In this document: positions 1-7,696 of the stretch, piece by piece | Numbering within the stretch: the first letter of the stretch is position 1 | Layout: every line of letters starts with the position of its first letter | Source: Thermofilum sp. | GTDB lineage: Archaea > Thermoproteota > Thermoprotei > Thermofilales > Thermofilaceae | Length of the DNA stretch: 64,000 nucleotides | Direction of reading: 5' to 3' | Assembly (NCBI GenBank): GCA_038741495.1 | Contig: JAVYKX010000004.1 | Location: 19,191 to 83,190, forward strand | Notes under the pieces: model-generated | Databases searched by the model: none | Seen by the model: only the letters and a program-made list of their open reading frames with translations | Told to the model about the DNA's origin: nothing | Program-made: the position numbers and the translations under genes

Positions 1-176
1 GCGCGTAGGAGGAGCTCGAGGCCGGGAGCGAGCGCTTTCGAGCCAGGAGGGCTGCCGCGGCCGCGCCGGGTCTGCTACGCTGCTGTCTAGTGGTGAGCTG
101 CTAACGTTTTCCTGGTTGCTTGGCGCGCGCTGCAAAAAGGACTTATACTCTACCTTCCTCGCAGAAGGGGTAGCGG

Positions 177-407
177 ATGAGCGAGCAGGAGGAGGCTAAA
201 CCGCTCAGGATTATTTCTCCTCCTCACAAGAGTAAGTGGCACCCTTACGAACACAAGGACATTATGTACGAGGGTTCGTCGTGGAGGATCGATGGGCTGC
301 GCGAGTGGGAGGTGGAAGCGCTGAAGAGGTCTTGGAAGATCAAGGGTGAGAAGTTCAGGGACATAGAGGAGGAGTGGAGCAAGTCTGCCGAGAAATACAC
401 GGATTAG
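177..407 (+). CDS. Small hypothetical protein (76 aa)
   Basis: I do not recognise this protein. It is short, highly charged and rich in Trp, Glu and Lys, with a basic middle (residues 16-27) and a Glu/Lys-rich predicted helix in the last 40 residues. It has no signal peptide, membrane segment or cysteine motif. A TATA-like element (cttatact, about 142-149) lies about 30 bases before the ATG, so the start fits a nearly leaderless transcript. The gene stands alone, with no downstream partner on its strand. The promoter spacing and protein-like composition make it more likely real than chance. Confidence 0.55.
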   Translation: MSEQEEAKPLRIISPPHKSKWHPYEHKDIMYEGSSWRIDGLREWEVEALKRSWKIKGEKFRDIEEEWSKSAEKYTD

Positions 408-758
408 GGCGGTTACCCGTCTTACTGGGCGTTAGGTGCCTGTTGATCTAGTGCGCGAAGACGTTTAAGTAGCCTTTCTGGTCTCCACCATCTTCTCGCA
501 GCCACGCTCTCGGGGCTTCATCGCGCGCGGAGAACGACTCCCCTCCCCACACGTTCCCACGGTCTCCATTCCCCCCTGCAGTAGCAGCACTCTCTTTCTA
601 AGTCCCTGCTGCTTCGTTTACACCACTGCGTAGCGGGAGACGCCATCTGGCAGCCGCGCACAGGCTCTCAACTCGTAGGTGCTTCACTTGCCAGCTTCCC
701 AGCGCTGGCTAAGGTTTCTCGGAAGCTTCTTCCTTCTTATCGTCTACAGCTTTGACCC
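408..758. other. Intergenic region without a recognisable gene
   Basis: This stretch of about 350 bases lies between the small gene at 177-407 and the 3' end of the VapC gene. It holds a TATA-like gtttaagtag element at about 466-475 pointing right, followed by pyrimidine-rich sequence (about 480-600). I see no ORF with protein-like composition, no tRNA fold and no long repeat. A small RNA downstream of the TATA-like element is possible but unsupported. Confidence 0.4.
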
Positions 759-1199
759 TCAGGTTCGCACGATGCTTAATCCCTCGAGGCTTGCTATCTG
801 GGCCAGTTTTTTATCGTATGTGAGGAACGCGTCGAAGCCCTCAGCCGATGTAAGCTGCACGGCATCAGCTATGTAGATTCCGTGTTTAAACGTGTAATTC
901 ACAGCTTTGGTAATGATCTTAAAACTTAGCGGGACGAGTTTTAGCTGGTTAAGTTTTTCGAGAAGACGGGATTCGCCAATAAACTTCGTGAACACCGCTC
1001 TCGCATTTTCTATGATCCCCCTCTTCTCGTACTCGTCCAGGACTACCGCCACCTCGCCGATGTTCCAAACTGAGAAACCTATCCTGATTCTCCCGGCGTG
1101 AGCCTCGCTATACAACTCGTCAACATGGGCACTGTGCTCCTCCCAAACATACCTCTTAACCAGAGCGCTGGTATCCAGGTAGACGCTCCGCACGCTCAT
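759..1199 (-). CDS. vapC: VapC-type PIN-domain ribonuclease toxin
   Basis: This is a PIN-domain protein of about 146 residues, the usual VapC length. The four acidic residues expected to bind the catalytic metal are visible: D9 in YLDTS, E49 in NIGEV, D112 in YIADAV and D129 in LTYDKKL. VapC toxins cleave tRNA or other RNA and are neutralised by the cognate VapB. The gene overlaps the upstream antitoxin gene by about 44 bases, so the two are translationally coupled. The ATG at 1199 was chosen because it places the first PIN strand close to the N terminus; an ATG at 1208 is also possible. Confidence 0.85.
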   Translation of the reverse strand: MSVRSVYLDTSALVKRYVWEEHSAHVDELYSEAHAGRIRIGFSVWNIGEVAVVLDEYEKRGIIENARAVFTKFIGESRLLEKLNQLKLVPLSFKIITKAVNYTFKHGIYIADAVQLTSAEGFDAFLTYDKKLAQIASLEGLSIVRT

Positions 1200-1455
1200 C
1201 TCTAACATCCCTCACAACCTCCTCTGCTTTAAACCCCTTAGGCCTGTCTGCCTCAACTTCGAACCTCGAGTAGAATCTCTTCTCCAAGCCTAGCTCGTCG
1301 CAGATCCTCTCGAGTAGCTCAGCCCCCTCATACACGGTTAGAGACTCTTCCACAACCTCGCTGAGACTCTTTCCCTCCAAAGCAAGCCTACTCTTTAACC
1401 TTCTAACGAGGTCCTCCCTCAGCGAAAGGGTGACTTTAACCTTCCCAGCCACCAT
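1156..1455 (-). CDS. vapB: VapB-type antitoxin
   Basis: This 99-residue protein begins with a short strand (about residues 4-11) followed by two helices containing ALEGKSLSEVVEES. That is the ribbon-helix-helix DNA-binding fold of many archaeal VapB antitoxins. The C-terminal half is charged and probably wraps the toxin. It is the first gene of the pair and overlaps vapC. The start at 1455 is preferred over an upstream in-frame start at 1503 because a TATA box at 1481-1490 sits about 30 bases upstream, giving a leaderless mRNA. The longer form would also add an unlikely basic N-terminal tail. Autoregulation is likely, since an inverted repeat covers the promoter. Confidence 0.8.
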   Translation of the reverse strand: MVAGKVKVTLSLREDLVRRLKSRLALEGKSLSEVVEESLTVYEGAELLERICDELGLEKRFYSRFEVEADRPKGFKAEEVVRDVRDERAERLPGYQRSG

Positions 1456-1466
1456 ACTGCCAGCAG

Positions 1467-1490
1467 TATATACGTATGTAAGTATATAAC
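1467..1490 (-). promoter_or_regulatory. vapBC promoter with overlapping inverted repeat
   Basis: On the minus strand a TATA box (gttatatact, 1490-1481) precedes vapB. The inverted repeat TATATAC-N8-GTATATA (1467-1488) overlaps it, and a smaller perfect palindrome ATACGTAT lies at 1470-1477. The position suits a repressor site, and VapB of the ribbon-helix-helix class normally binds such sites in its own promoter. That VapB binds here is inferred. Confidence 0.5.
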
Positions 1491-1499
1491 TTCTCCGCC

Positions 1500-1933
1500 T
1501 CAAAAGCTACTGCTAAAGCTGTGAAAGCTTCATTGCTCGAGAGGTTGGGTGGGAAGAGCGCGAGGGTGGCGTGCTTGCTGAAGCTTTGGTTGACAGGCTT
1601 GAGACGGGGAAGGGTTGCTATGCGGGTAGGGTGGTGGCGGGCGTGGAGGGTTTTCGCGGAGCTTGCTCGGAGGGTTGAGGTGCTTTCCTGCCTGCGGATA
1701 CCGGTGATGCCCCTGCCGGTATGCTACCACTGTTATGATCTAGAATAACTTTGTTATAATAGGTGGAGGGGTCTCCCCTTGGCAGTGCCCAGGGAAGCCA
1801 CGAGATGATTATAACGTTGTTAGCCTTTATCATAACATTGTTATCAAACATCTGAAGCGTCTCCCCTCACCGGCGGGTGTGCTTCTCGAGGGAGTGTTTC
1901 GAAGCTTCGTGCGCGCTCTGGGGTGGAGCCGCG
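1500..1933. other. Intergenic region with clustered short palindromes
   Basis: No convincing gene lies here. ORFs of 60-77 codons on both strands have skewed, low-complexity composition. The left part is GC-rich. The right part holds an AT-rich cluster of ATAAC/GTTAT palindromes (described separately). The neighbouring transcripts are a divergent vapBC to the left and the 3' end of the coiled-coil gene to the right, so the palindromes have no obvious flanking target gene. Confidence 0.4.
1732..1844. repeat. Cluster of ATAAC-N3-GTTAT palindromes
   Basis: Three copies of a 13-bp palindrome occur: ATAAC-ttt-GTTAT at 1745-1757, ATAAC-gtt-GTTAG at 1811-1823 and ATAAC-att-GTTAT at 1832-1844. An additional GTTAT half-site at 1732-1736 forms a second inverted pair with the first copy. 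The last two copies start 21 bp apart, two helical turns, so bound dimers would lie on the same DNA face. This is typical of a cooperative regulator site, but no regulator is known for it. Confidence 0.45.
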
Positions 1934-2899
1934 CTACCTCTCTTCCACGACCATGGGCGTCAGGTCCCCGCTCCACTTCAGCACCCATACTTTCTCTCTT
2001 CTTGCGAGCTCCAGCGCATCGGGTGTTGCGTAGTCCGCGTAGATTACTTTCACGATCTTAGGCCTTAGGAGCTCTGGCCTTTTCTCTTCGATTAGCTTGA
2101 CTTTCTCCTTCAGCTCTTCCACTAGACCTACACCCAGCCTGACCGTCGCCTCTCCTACTACGCATAGATCTCCTACCGCTCCGTAGAAGTTCACCTCCTT
2201 TGAGTCTATGAACAGCCTGCCGATCTCAATCTCCACCCCGAGCTTTTCCTTCAACCTGTGCCTGATCCAGCTCGCAGCCTCCTCCTCGACGCTTAGAGTG
2301 AGCCTATCTAGAGTGATCACCACTCTGTTGAGCGTTACCCGAATATCCCTAACCTCCTCCCACAGCTTGTTCTGTCCTTCTCTCAGCTGCTTGATTTCCT
2401 CCCATATTTTGACTTGCTCCTCCCTCAGCTGCTTGATCTCTTCCCATATCTTGGCCTGCTCTTCTCTTAGCTGCTTGATCTCTTCCCATATCTTGGCCTG
2501 TTCTTCCCTTATCTTAACTTGCTCTTCTCTCAGCTGCTTGATTTCCTCCCATATTTTGACTTGCTCCTCCCTCAGCTTGCTTTGCTCTTCTCTTAGCTGC
2601 TTGATCTCTTCCCATATCTTGGCCTGCTCTTCTCTCAGCCTCCTGACCTCCTCCCACAGCTTGTTCTGTCCTTCTCTCAGCTGCTTGATTTCCTCCCATA
2701 TTTTGACTTGCTCCTCCCTCAACCGCTTGATCTCTTTCCACGTTTTGCTCATTTCCTTCCTTATCTTGCTCTGCTCTGCTGCCAGGGCGTTCAGCTTCTC
2801 GAGCGTTTCCGATAATCCTAGGTAACCTATCACCGTGTGCCGGAACTCCGAGTCTTTCTCGAGCAGGTCCAGGAACCTCTTCTTCAGGCTAGCGCCCAT
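1934..2899 (-). CDS. Coiled-coil protein with C-terminal PD-(D/E)XK-like domain (DUF3782 type)
   Basis: The protein has about 321 residues. After a short N-terminal segment, residues about 45-190 are a near-perfect coiled coil built from 14-residue units of the form IWEEIKQLREEQVK, with some 7-residue half units. The C-terminal domain (about 205-321) carries EVNFYG, then GDLCVVGEATVR, then KVIYADYA. This pattern is typical of the archaeal DUF3782 family, predicted to have a restriction-endonuclease-like fold. Function is unknown. An Asn sits where an acidic residue is usual in EVDxYG, so nuclease activity is doubtful. A TATA box lies at 2931-2940. Start choices are ATG 2899 or GTG 2902. Confidence 0.7.
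   Translation of the reverse strand: MGASLKKRFLDLLEKDSEFRHTVIGYLGLSETLEKLNALAAEQSKIRKEMSKTWKEIKRLREEQVKIWEEIKQLREGQNKLWEEVRRLREEQAKIWEEIKQLREEQSKLREEQVKIWEEIKQLREEQVKIREEQAKIWEEIKQLREEQAKIWEEIKQLREEQVKIWEEIKQLREGQNKLWEEVRDIRVTLNRVVITLDRLTLSVEEEAASWIRHRLKEKLGVEIEIGRLFIDSKEVNFYGAVGDLCVVGEATVRLGVGLVEELKEKVKLIEEKRPELLRPKIVKVIYADYATPDALELARREKVWVLKWSGDLTPMVVEER
2354..2740 (-). repeat. In-frame 42-bp tandem repeats inside the coiled-coil gene
   Basis: The coil is encoded by tandem 42-bp units with 21-bp half units. DNA conservation between units is higher than the protein alone requires. A segment of about 80 bp starting near 2354 recurs almost unchanged near 2648, a distance of 294 bp or 7 x 42. 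This points to recent expansion by unequal recombination or replication slippage. Every change keeps the heptad frame. Confidence 0.75.
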
Positions 2900-2930
2900 C
2901 ACGCCGTACCGGAGAGAGTGGTGTCAGGAG

Positions 2931-2940
2931 CTATATAAAC
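2931..2940 (-). promoter_or_regulatory. TATA box of the coiled-coil gene
   Basis: On the minus strand the sequence reads gtttatatag, a strong archaeal TATA box. It is centred about 36 bases before the ATG at 2899 and predicts a start site about 10 bases before the codon. Confidence 0.6.
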
Positions 2941-3517
2941 CGTTACGGAGCCGCTGAGAGCGTATCCTGCGGCGCTGCTAGGTTAAGCGCGCTAAGGGTA
3001 GCGCTGGTGCTGCTCACAGCCGGGAAGGCTGTGGGAGCTGGCGAGTAGCGGGCCACTACGGTGAGAATTCTTAGAAGCCGTGCTTTCAGCGTGTAGGCTT
3101 GGCTGACCTGCAGGTGCGCGGCTGCGAAGCGCCGAGGAGCTCCGGGTTATCCTCACGGCTACACTGGAAGCTGTGAACGCATGTAGCTACGTCCTCGGGC
3201 TTCGCGGTGAGCTGCCCAGGAGAAAAGCGGCAGGGACCAGCGCGAACCTTGCAAGAGCTGCACGAGGCTGAGCTGAAGGAGCTTTCGGCAAGCTGAGAGC
3301 TGGCTGGGAGGGGCTCGAGAGGGCCTAAAGCCTATTGGAGGAGCTGGGCTTGGAGCAGTCGAGCTTCCGTTCCCAGGCGCGATCACTTCTCTAGTGCGGG
3401 TGAAGCTCTGCCGGCGCTTGAGCACAGGATCTACGTAGCAGCTGTTGTCGCAGCTAGCATGATGAGCAGCGTGTATTCGCGCGCAACGCTTATCCGGCGT
3501 TTGCCGGGGGCTCGCTC
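2941..3517. other. Gene-poor region, possibly decayed coding DNA
   Basis: No intact gene is seen in about 575 bases. On the plus strand, segments of protein-like sequence occur in different frames. One is a stretch from about 3122 (LRSAEELRVILTATLEAVN) that runs into a stop near 3268. Another lies at about 3393-3480 (ALEHRIYVAAVVAASMM). They are broken by stops and frame changes, which suggests an old helical-protein gene in decay. I cannot name its family. The minus-strand ORF at 3159-3425 looks like chance. Confidence 0.3.
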
Positions 3518-4165
3518 GTGCAGCTCGAAGAGCTGGTAGATGCTATCCTCAGACTCGATGAGAGCACGGCTCTGAAGCTGGCTCGCGAGTGGCTCGAGGT
3601 GGGGGGCGACCCCCTCCTGCTCCTAGAGGCTGTTAGGAGGGCAGCGCAGGTGATCGGCGAACGGTACGAGCGGGGTGAGCTGTTCGTCGCGGACCTTGTC
3701 ATGGCGGGGGAGATCCTCAAGGAGGTTAGCGAGCTTGTAAGGCCGCTGCTGCGCGGCGGAGGCGGTAAGCCTGTAGGCAGGCTGGTGATCGGCACCGTGC
3801 AGGGCGATATCCACGATATTGGAAAGAATATTGTCGTCGCTTTAGCCGAGGCCGCGGGCTTCGAGGTGATCGACTTGGGGGTGGACGTACCCCCCGAGAA
3901 GTTCGTGGAAGCTGTAAGGCGGTACGAGCCTGACGTTGTCGGCCTCTCCGGCCTGCTCTCCGTCTCTATCGAGTCGATGAAGCTTACTGTCAAAGCTCTC
4001 GAGGAGGCGGGCCTGCGGGGCAGGGTGAAAGTCATCATAGGGGGTGGTAGGGTCGACGAGGAAGCGATGAAGTACACGGGAGCGGACGCCTGGGCCGACA
4101 GCGCGGCTGCAGGGGTTAAGATTATGCTGAGCTGGGTTGGGGGTGGGGAGCGTGGCAGCCCTTGA
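3518..4165 (+). CDS. Corrinoid (methyl-carrier) protein, MtaC/MtbC family
   Basis: This 215-residue protein has the two-domain layout of methyltransferase corrinoid proteins. A helical cap domain spans about residues 1-85. A Rossmann-like B12 domain follows with the base-off motif D97-I-H99-D-I-G102, in which H99 would be the lower cobalt ligand, and a second Gly-rich stretch (IIGGG, about 178). It would carry a methyl group on cobalt between a substrate-specific and an acceptor methyltransferase. The GTG start and the overlap of about 14 bases with the following methyltransferase gene show they are co-expressed. The methyl donor is not evident, and no reductive activator gene is nearby. Confidence 0.85.
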   Translation: MQLEELVDAILRLDESTALKLAREWLEVGGDPLLLLEAVRRAAQVIGERYERGELFVADLVMAGEILKEVSELVRPLLRGGGGKPVGRLVIGTVQGDIHDIGKNIVVALAEAAGFEVIDLGVDVPPEKFVEAVRRYEPDVVGLSGLLSVSIESMKLTVKALEEAGLRGRVKVIIGGGRVDEEAMKYTGADAWADSAAAGVKIMLSWVGGGERGSP

Positions 4166-5426
4166 GCCGGCAGAGCTCCTCAGGGAGCGTAGAGAGAGGC
4201 TGGAGAAGGCGTACGCAAACCGCGCTCCCGACAGGGTCCCTTTAACCCTCCTCCCCGCTCCCGACCTGGTGGCCAGCTACGCGGGCTTGACTACCGAGGA
4301 GTTCTGCTTCAGCTGGGAGGCGCAGGTAAGGGTTGCCGAGAAGTGGGGTAGCGACTTTAACGTTGAAGGTGTGGACTCTCTGCCTTACTTCGTCCCCGGC
4401 CTGGAGATGTACCTGCTTCTGCTGGCCTGGGTGGAGAAGCCGGAGGTCGCTGCCTGGGCCAGGTTCCTCATGGGCCCCTTCCACGACATCCTTCAGGACA
4501 AGTACACGAAGTGGCCTGGGAGGGAGCTGGCGCCCACTGCCCACCCTCAGTTCACCGGCGGGAAGTTCATGGAAGCCGATGAGTACAGGTTCCTTGCAGA
4601 GGACCCCCTGGGCTTCGTGAACGAGAGAGTGCTACCACGAGCCTTTGGGCTACTCTCTAGGGGTCGAGCTGAGCTCTACCCCGCGCTCGTGAAGCTAGGG
4701 GTTGAACTGCAGAACTTCTCAGCAACGATGGCGAAGGTGGGCTCCCTCTCGGCTCAGCTCGGCTACCCTTCCTTCCCCACAGGCTGGGGCTACGCCCCCC
4801 TGGACTTAATCAGCGACTTCCTCAGGTACCCCACCCACACGATGCTTGATCTCCGGCGCCACCCTGACGACGTTAAAGCGGCTGTAGAGTCCCTCACGCC
4901 GGTTCTCAGGAGGTGCGTGAGGGCGTCAACTTCTCCGCCGGAAGTTGCCGAGAAAGCTTTCGGTACTAGAACCGTGCTGGTCTTCTTCCCGCTCCACCTC
5001 AACGAAATGCTGCCGCCAAAGCTCTTCGAAGAGTTCTACTGGCCCAGCCTGAGGGAGGTCGTCCAGGAGGCTTTAAGCCTCGGCGCTAAGCCCTGGATTT
5101 TCTTCGAAGGTAACTTCACGCCCTTCCTGCACTACCTCGAAGACCTGCCCAAGGGCCGCGTCATCGCCTGGTTCGAGAGGACGGACCTCCGGAGAGCGAG
5201 GGAAGCTTTGGGAGATCACGTTGTCTTAATGGGTGGTTTACCGCTCTCGCTGCTGATGCACGGCTCCAGGGAGAAGGTCTACGAGGAAGCCTGCAAGCTG
5301 CTTACAGAGGTTAAAGAGCCAGGCGGCTTCATCTTCGCGGGAGGCCAAGCCTCTCCAACCGCCGCGACACGCATCGAGAACCTGTGGGCTGTGATCGAGG
5401 CTACCTTAGCCTGCGGGAGGTATTGA
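4152..5426 (+). CDS. Uroporphyrinogen-decarboxylase-family methyltransferase (MtaA/MtoB-like)
   Basis: The protein of about 424 residues belongs to the UROD/MtaA fold family that works with corrinoid proteins. It follows the corrinoid gene with a short overlap. In the CoM methyltransferases MtaA/MtbA the zinc site is an HxC motif in a segment like HxCGNxTP plus a distal Cys. Here the matching segment reads FFEGNFTP (about residues 317-324) and the distal one FIFAGGQASP, so all three ligands are missing. That argues against a thiol acceptor and makes a substrate-side demethylase, such as MtoB/MtvB-type O-demethylases, more plausible. GTG 4152 was chosen for the smallest overlap; TTG 4137 is possible. 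Confidence 0.8.
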   Translation: MAALEPAELLRERRERLEKAYANRAPDRVPLTLLPAPDLVASYAGLTTEEFCFSWEAQVRVAEKWGSDFNVEGVDSLPYFVPGLEMYLLLLAWVEKPEVAAWARFLMGPFHDILQDKYTKWPGRELAPTAHPQFTGGKFMEADEYRFLAEDPLGFVNERVLPRAFGLLSRGRAELYPALVKLGVELQNFSATMAKVGSLSAQLGYPSFPTGWGYAPLDLISDFLRYPTHTMLDLRRHPDDVKAAVESLTPVLRRCVRASTSPPEVAEKAFGTRTVLVFFPLHLNEMLPPKLFEEFYWPSLREVVQEALSLGAKPWIFFEGNFTPFLHYLEDLPKGRVIAWFERTDLRRAREALGDHVVLMGGLPLSLLMHGSREKVYEEACKLLTEVKEPGGFIFAGGQASPTAATRIENLWAVIEATLACGRY

Positions 5427-5557
5427 AGCTGATGCTCTACTCTGCTGCTTGAAGCGCCTCGAGGCCGCGGCGCTGCTCCAGAAGGTACACACAGTTAAAG
5501 TGCTCGGTACACGTGGGGGAGTAATTCGATAAAAACGAAAAGAGTTTTGACAGTTGC

Positions 5558-6262
5558 TTAGAGGGCTTTCGCCAGTTCTGCGAGCTCGGAAGCGATGCTC
5601 CTTCTGCGATCTACTTCCCGCTCGAGGCCTCTGGCTTCAGCGTGTAAGCTGTCAGCTAGCCTGCCGAGAAGGTCTTTCATAGCGGAGCGGGTCAGCTCGT
5701 CAGCCTGCTTCAGCTCGTCTCTAAGCATGCTGTAGAAAATGTTCCGGTCTCTCAAGACTCCGATGTCGGGCATCGCTGCGCTGAGGGCATCCTCCCAGGA
5801 GGCGACTTCGCGGGGTGGGCTGAGCCTGAGTATCAAGCGGAAGAGGTTCAGGAGGTCTCTCTCTTCTGGGGGCAGCTTCTCCGGCTCTCCGACAACTCTC
5901 GCGTAAACGCGGCGCAGTATTCGTAACGGTTCTTTAAACGCGCTGGCGGCGGGGACGCTGCGGGAGAGCCTGTCGATGAAGAGGTCGTAGTACTTCTCAG
6001 CGAAAGGTGTGCGCGAGATGAAGTTGAATAGCGCTGCCCAGCCTCTCGGGGAGAGGGAGTAGGATCTTCCACGCTTCTCCATAACCCCCTTCTCGGCCAG
6101 GTCCGTGAGGAGCTGCGAGGAGTAGGCTTTCGACGTGTTCTGCGTGAGCTTGAGTTTCTGCACTAGAGCCTGCGCTAGCTCCGAGGCCGTGATGGTGTCT
6201 TTAGCCAGCAATTGTTCCACTAAAACCAGGAACCTCTGGTTTTTCGACTCTATTCTCTTCAC
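5558..6262 (-). CDS. Winged-helix transcriptional regulator, unknown target
   Basis: The protein has 234 residues. The first 80 or so form a winged helix-turn-helix (ASELAQALVQK then SKAYSSQLLTDLAEKGVMEKRGRSYSLSPRGW). The remainder is helical and charged, ending in a coiled region rich in Arg/Glu, perhaps for dimerisation. I do not recognise the family further. The TATA box aatttaatatacg (about 6283-6295, minus strand) lies about 25 bases before the GTG start, so the mRNA should be leaderless. The gene stands alone between the methyltransferase and hypD, which is transcribed toward it. Confidence 0.65.
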   Translation of the reverse strand: MKRIESKNQRFLVLVEQLLAKDTITASELAQALVQKLKLTQNTSKAYSSQLLTDLAEKGVMEKRGRSYSLSPRGWAALFNFISRTPFAEKYYDLFIDRLSRSVPAASAFKEPLRILRRVYARVVGEPEKLPPEERDLLNLFRLILRLSPPREVASWEDALSAAMPDIGVLRDRNIFYSMLRDELKQADELTRSAMKDLLGRLADSLHAEARGLEREVDRRRSIASELAELAKAL

Positions 6263-6430
6263 AAGTTTTTTGCAGCATCAACGTATATTAAATTTTCGCA
6301 GCGTTGCAGGCGTTTTCCCAGCTGTTCAAACCTCCACATAGGGTTTTTCAACTTGAATCCTCCTTCCGTGCAACATTACCATCCTACATTGTTGAAACAC
6401 CAACAGGCTTGCGCAGCGCACGGAGACCGT
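6263..6430. other. Short intergenic region between regulator and hypD
   Basis: Beyond the TATA box of the regulator gene, the stretch contains a CAACA-N14-TGTTG inverted repeat (6371-6394). It could be an operator or part of a terminator for hypD, which ends at 6431. No gene is seen. Confidence 0.3.
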
Positions 6431-7639
6431 TTAGAGCCCCAGCTCCCTCGCTAGCTCCTCGGCGAGACCCGCTCCACCCAGCCGCGCCCAGATCGCGCAC
6501 GTGCCCTCGACGCTCACCATGCAGGGCCCGTAGGGGCTGCTGGGCGTGCACTTCTTCATAAACATGGGGCAGTCCGTCGGCTTCGCCTTCCCGAGAATCA
6601 CCTCCGCGCACCTGCAGCCGGGCGGCGTATCCTTCCTCCAAGTCTCCGGCTTAATCTCCTCGATCCCGAAGTGCTTGAGAGCATCGTACCTGCTCAACTG
6701 CTCCCTGATGCGCAGCCCACTGTAGGGGAGGAAGCCGATGCCCCTCCACGCGCTGTGCACAGTCTCGAAGGCCCTGTGAATCATAGCTTGCGCTTTAAGG
6801 TCGCCCTGCCACGTCACAGCCCTCGTGTACTCGATGGCGACGCGAGCCTCCCCCGCTTCCAGCTGCCGGAGGATCTCTGCTACCGCTGCGAGAACGTCGA
6901 CCGGCTCGAAGCCCGCGACCACTACGGGTATCCCGAAGCTCTCCGCTACGGGAGTCCAGGCTTTCGCGCCTGTAATTGTGGAGACATGGCCGGGAGCTAT
7001 CACCCCCATCACGGGCGGCTCGGTCGGCTTCTCGCGGAGGATCTCGAGCGAGTACAGCATCGCGGGAGGGGTCAGCTTCACGAGGCTCATCACCTTTAGG
7101 TTCTCCGGCAGGGAGCCGCTGAGCAGAGCTTGCGCGTAGCCCGGGGCCACCGTCTCGAAGCCGATCCCCAGGAAGACTGCGTCGCGCCCATGCCTCGCCG
7201 CGTCCCGCACCGCGTCCCCCACGCTGACGACAACTTTCACGGGCGCGCCGCGCGCTCTCGCACCCTCCAGGCTCGAAACCCCGTCCACGGGGTTGAGCGC
7301 CGGGAGCCTGAAGGTATCACCGTAAGTGTACACGACCACCCCCTCGAGCGCGAGCTTGATCGCGGACTCGATGTAGTACGAGGGGGTGACGCAGACGGGG
7401 CAGCCGGGGCCCGCCACGAGCTCAACCCCCTTGGGGAGCAAGCCTCTGATCCCGTAGTGCACTATAGTCCACTCGTGCGTCCCGCAGAAGTCCATCACCT
7501 TGATGCGCTCCACCCCCAGCTTCGAGACGACTTTCTCGAACTTCTTCTCGATCGCCCTCCTCAAGCTCGCAGCCAGCGGCCGGTTTTCGCGGAAAATCTT
7601 CTCGAGCGGGAAAGCTGCCGCTTCGCTGCTGAGCGCCAT
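6431..7639 (-). CDS. hypD: [NiFe]-hydrogenase maturation protein HypD
   Basis: HypD works with HypC to place the Fe(CN)2CO group of [NiFe]-hydrogenases and carries a [4Fe-4S] cluster. All hallmark motifs are present in this protein of about 402 residues: CGTHE (52-56), GPGCPVC (77-83), GIGFETVAP, and the C-terminal Cys-rich part with PGCRC, TDCPMF, PYGPCMVS and GTCAIW. ATG 7639 was chosen because a TATA-like gctttttttatc (about 7668-7680) lies about 33 bases upstream; a longer reading from 7702 would start before this promoter. No other hyp genes are in the window. It presumably serves the hydrogenase encoded at 15.9-21.6 kb. Confidence 0.95.
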   Translation of the reverse strand: MALSSEAAAFPLEKIFRENRPLAASLRRAIEKKFEKVVSKLGVERIKVMDFCGTHEWTIVHYGIRGLLPKGVELVAGPGCPVCVTPSYYIESAIKLALEGVVVYTYGDTFRLPALNPVDGVSSLEGARARGAPVKVVVSVGDAVRDAARHGRDAVFLGIGFETVAPGYAQALLSGSLPENLKVMSLVKLTPPAMLYSLEILREKPTEPPVMGVIAPGHVSTITGAKAWTPVAESFGIPVVVAGFEPVDVLAAVAEILRQLEAGEARVAIEYTRAVTWQGDLKAQAMIHRAFETVHSAWRGIGFLPYSGLRIREQLSRYDALKHFGIEEIKPETWRKDTPPGCRCAEVILGKAKPTDCPMFMKKCTPSSPYGPCMVSVEGTCAIWARLGGAGLAEELARELGL

Positions 7640-7696
7640 CCGCTTCGGGATGTTTCCACCGTAGAGATAAAAAAAGCTCACTGCTAGACTAGGCGT

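Noticed and set aside
1..90. Open frame from the left edge to a TAG at 88-90, possible tail of an upstream gene
   Set aside because: The 29 residues are Arg/Pro/Ala-rich low complexity with no recognisable feature. A coding tail cannot be supported.
1521..1851. ORFs of 66-77 codons on both strands
   Set aside because: Composition is skewed (Trp/Arg-rich or Pro-rich), none has a promoter or start signal, and they overlap each other and the palindrome cluster.
2208..2825. Ser/Leu-rich plus-strand ORF of 205 codons
   Set aside because: It is the antisense shadow of the coiled-coil repeat gene.
3159..3425. Minus-strand ORF of 88 codons
   Set aside because: Low-complexity Ser/Pro/Arg content, no promoter; the opposite strand looks more like decayed coding DNA.
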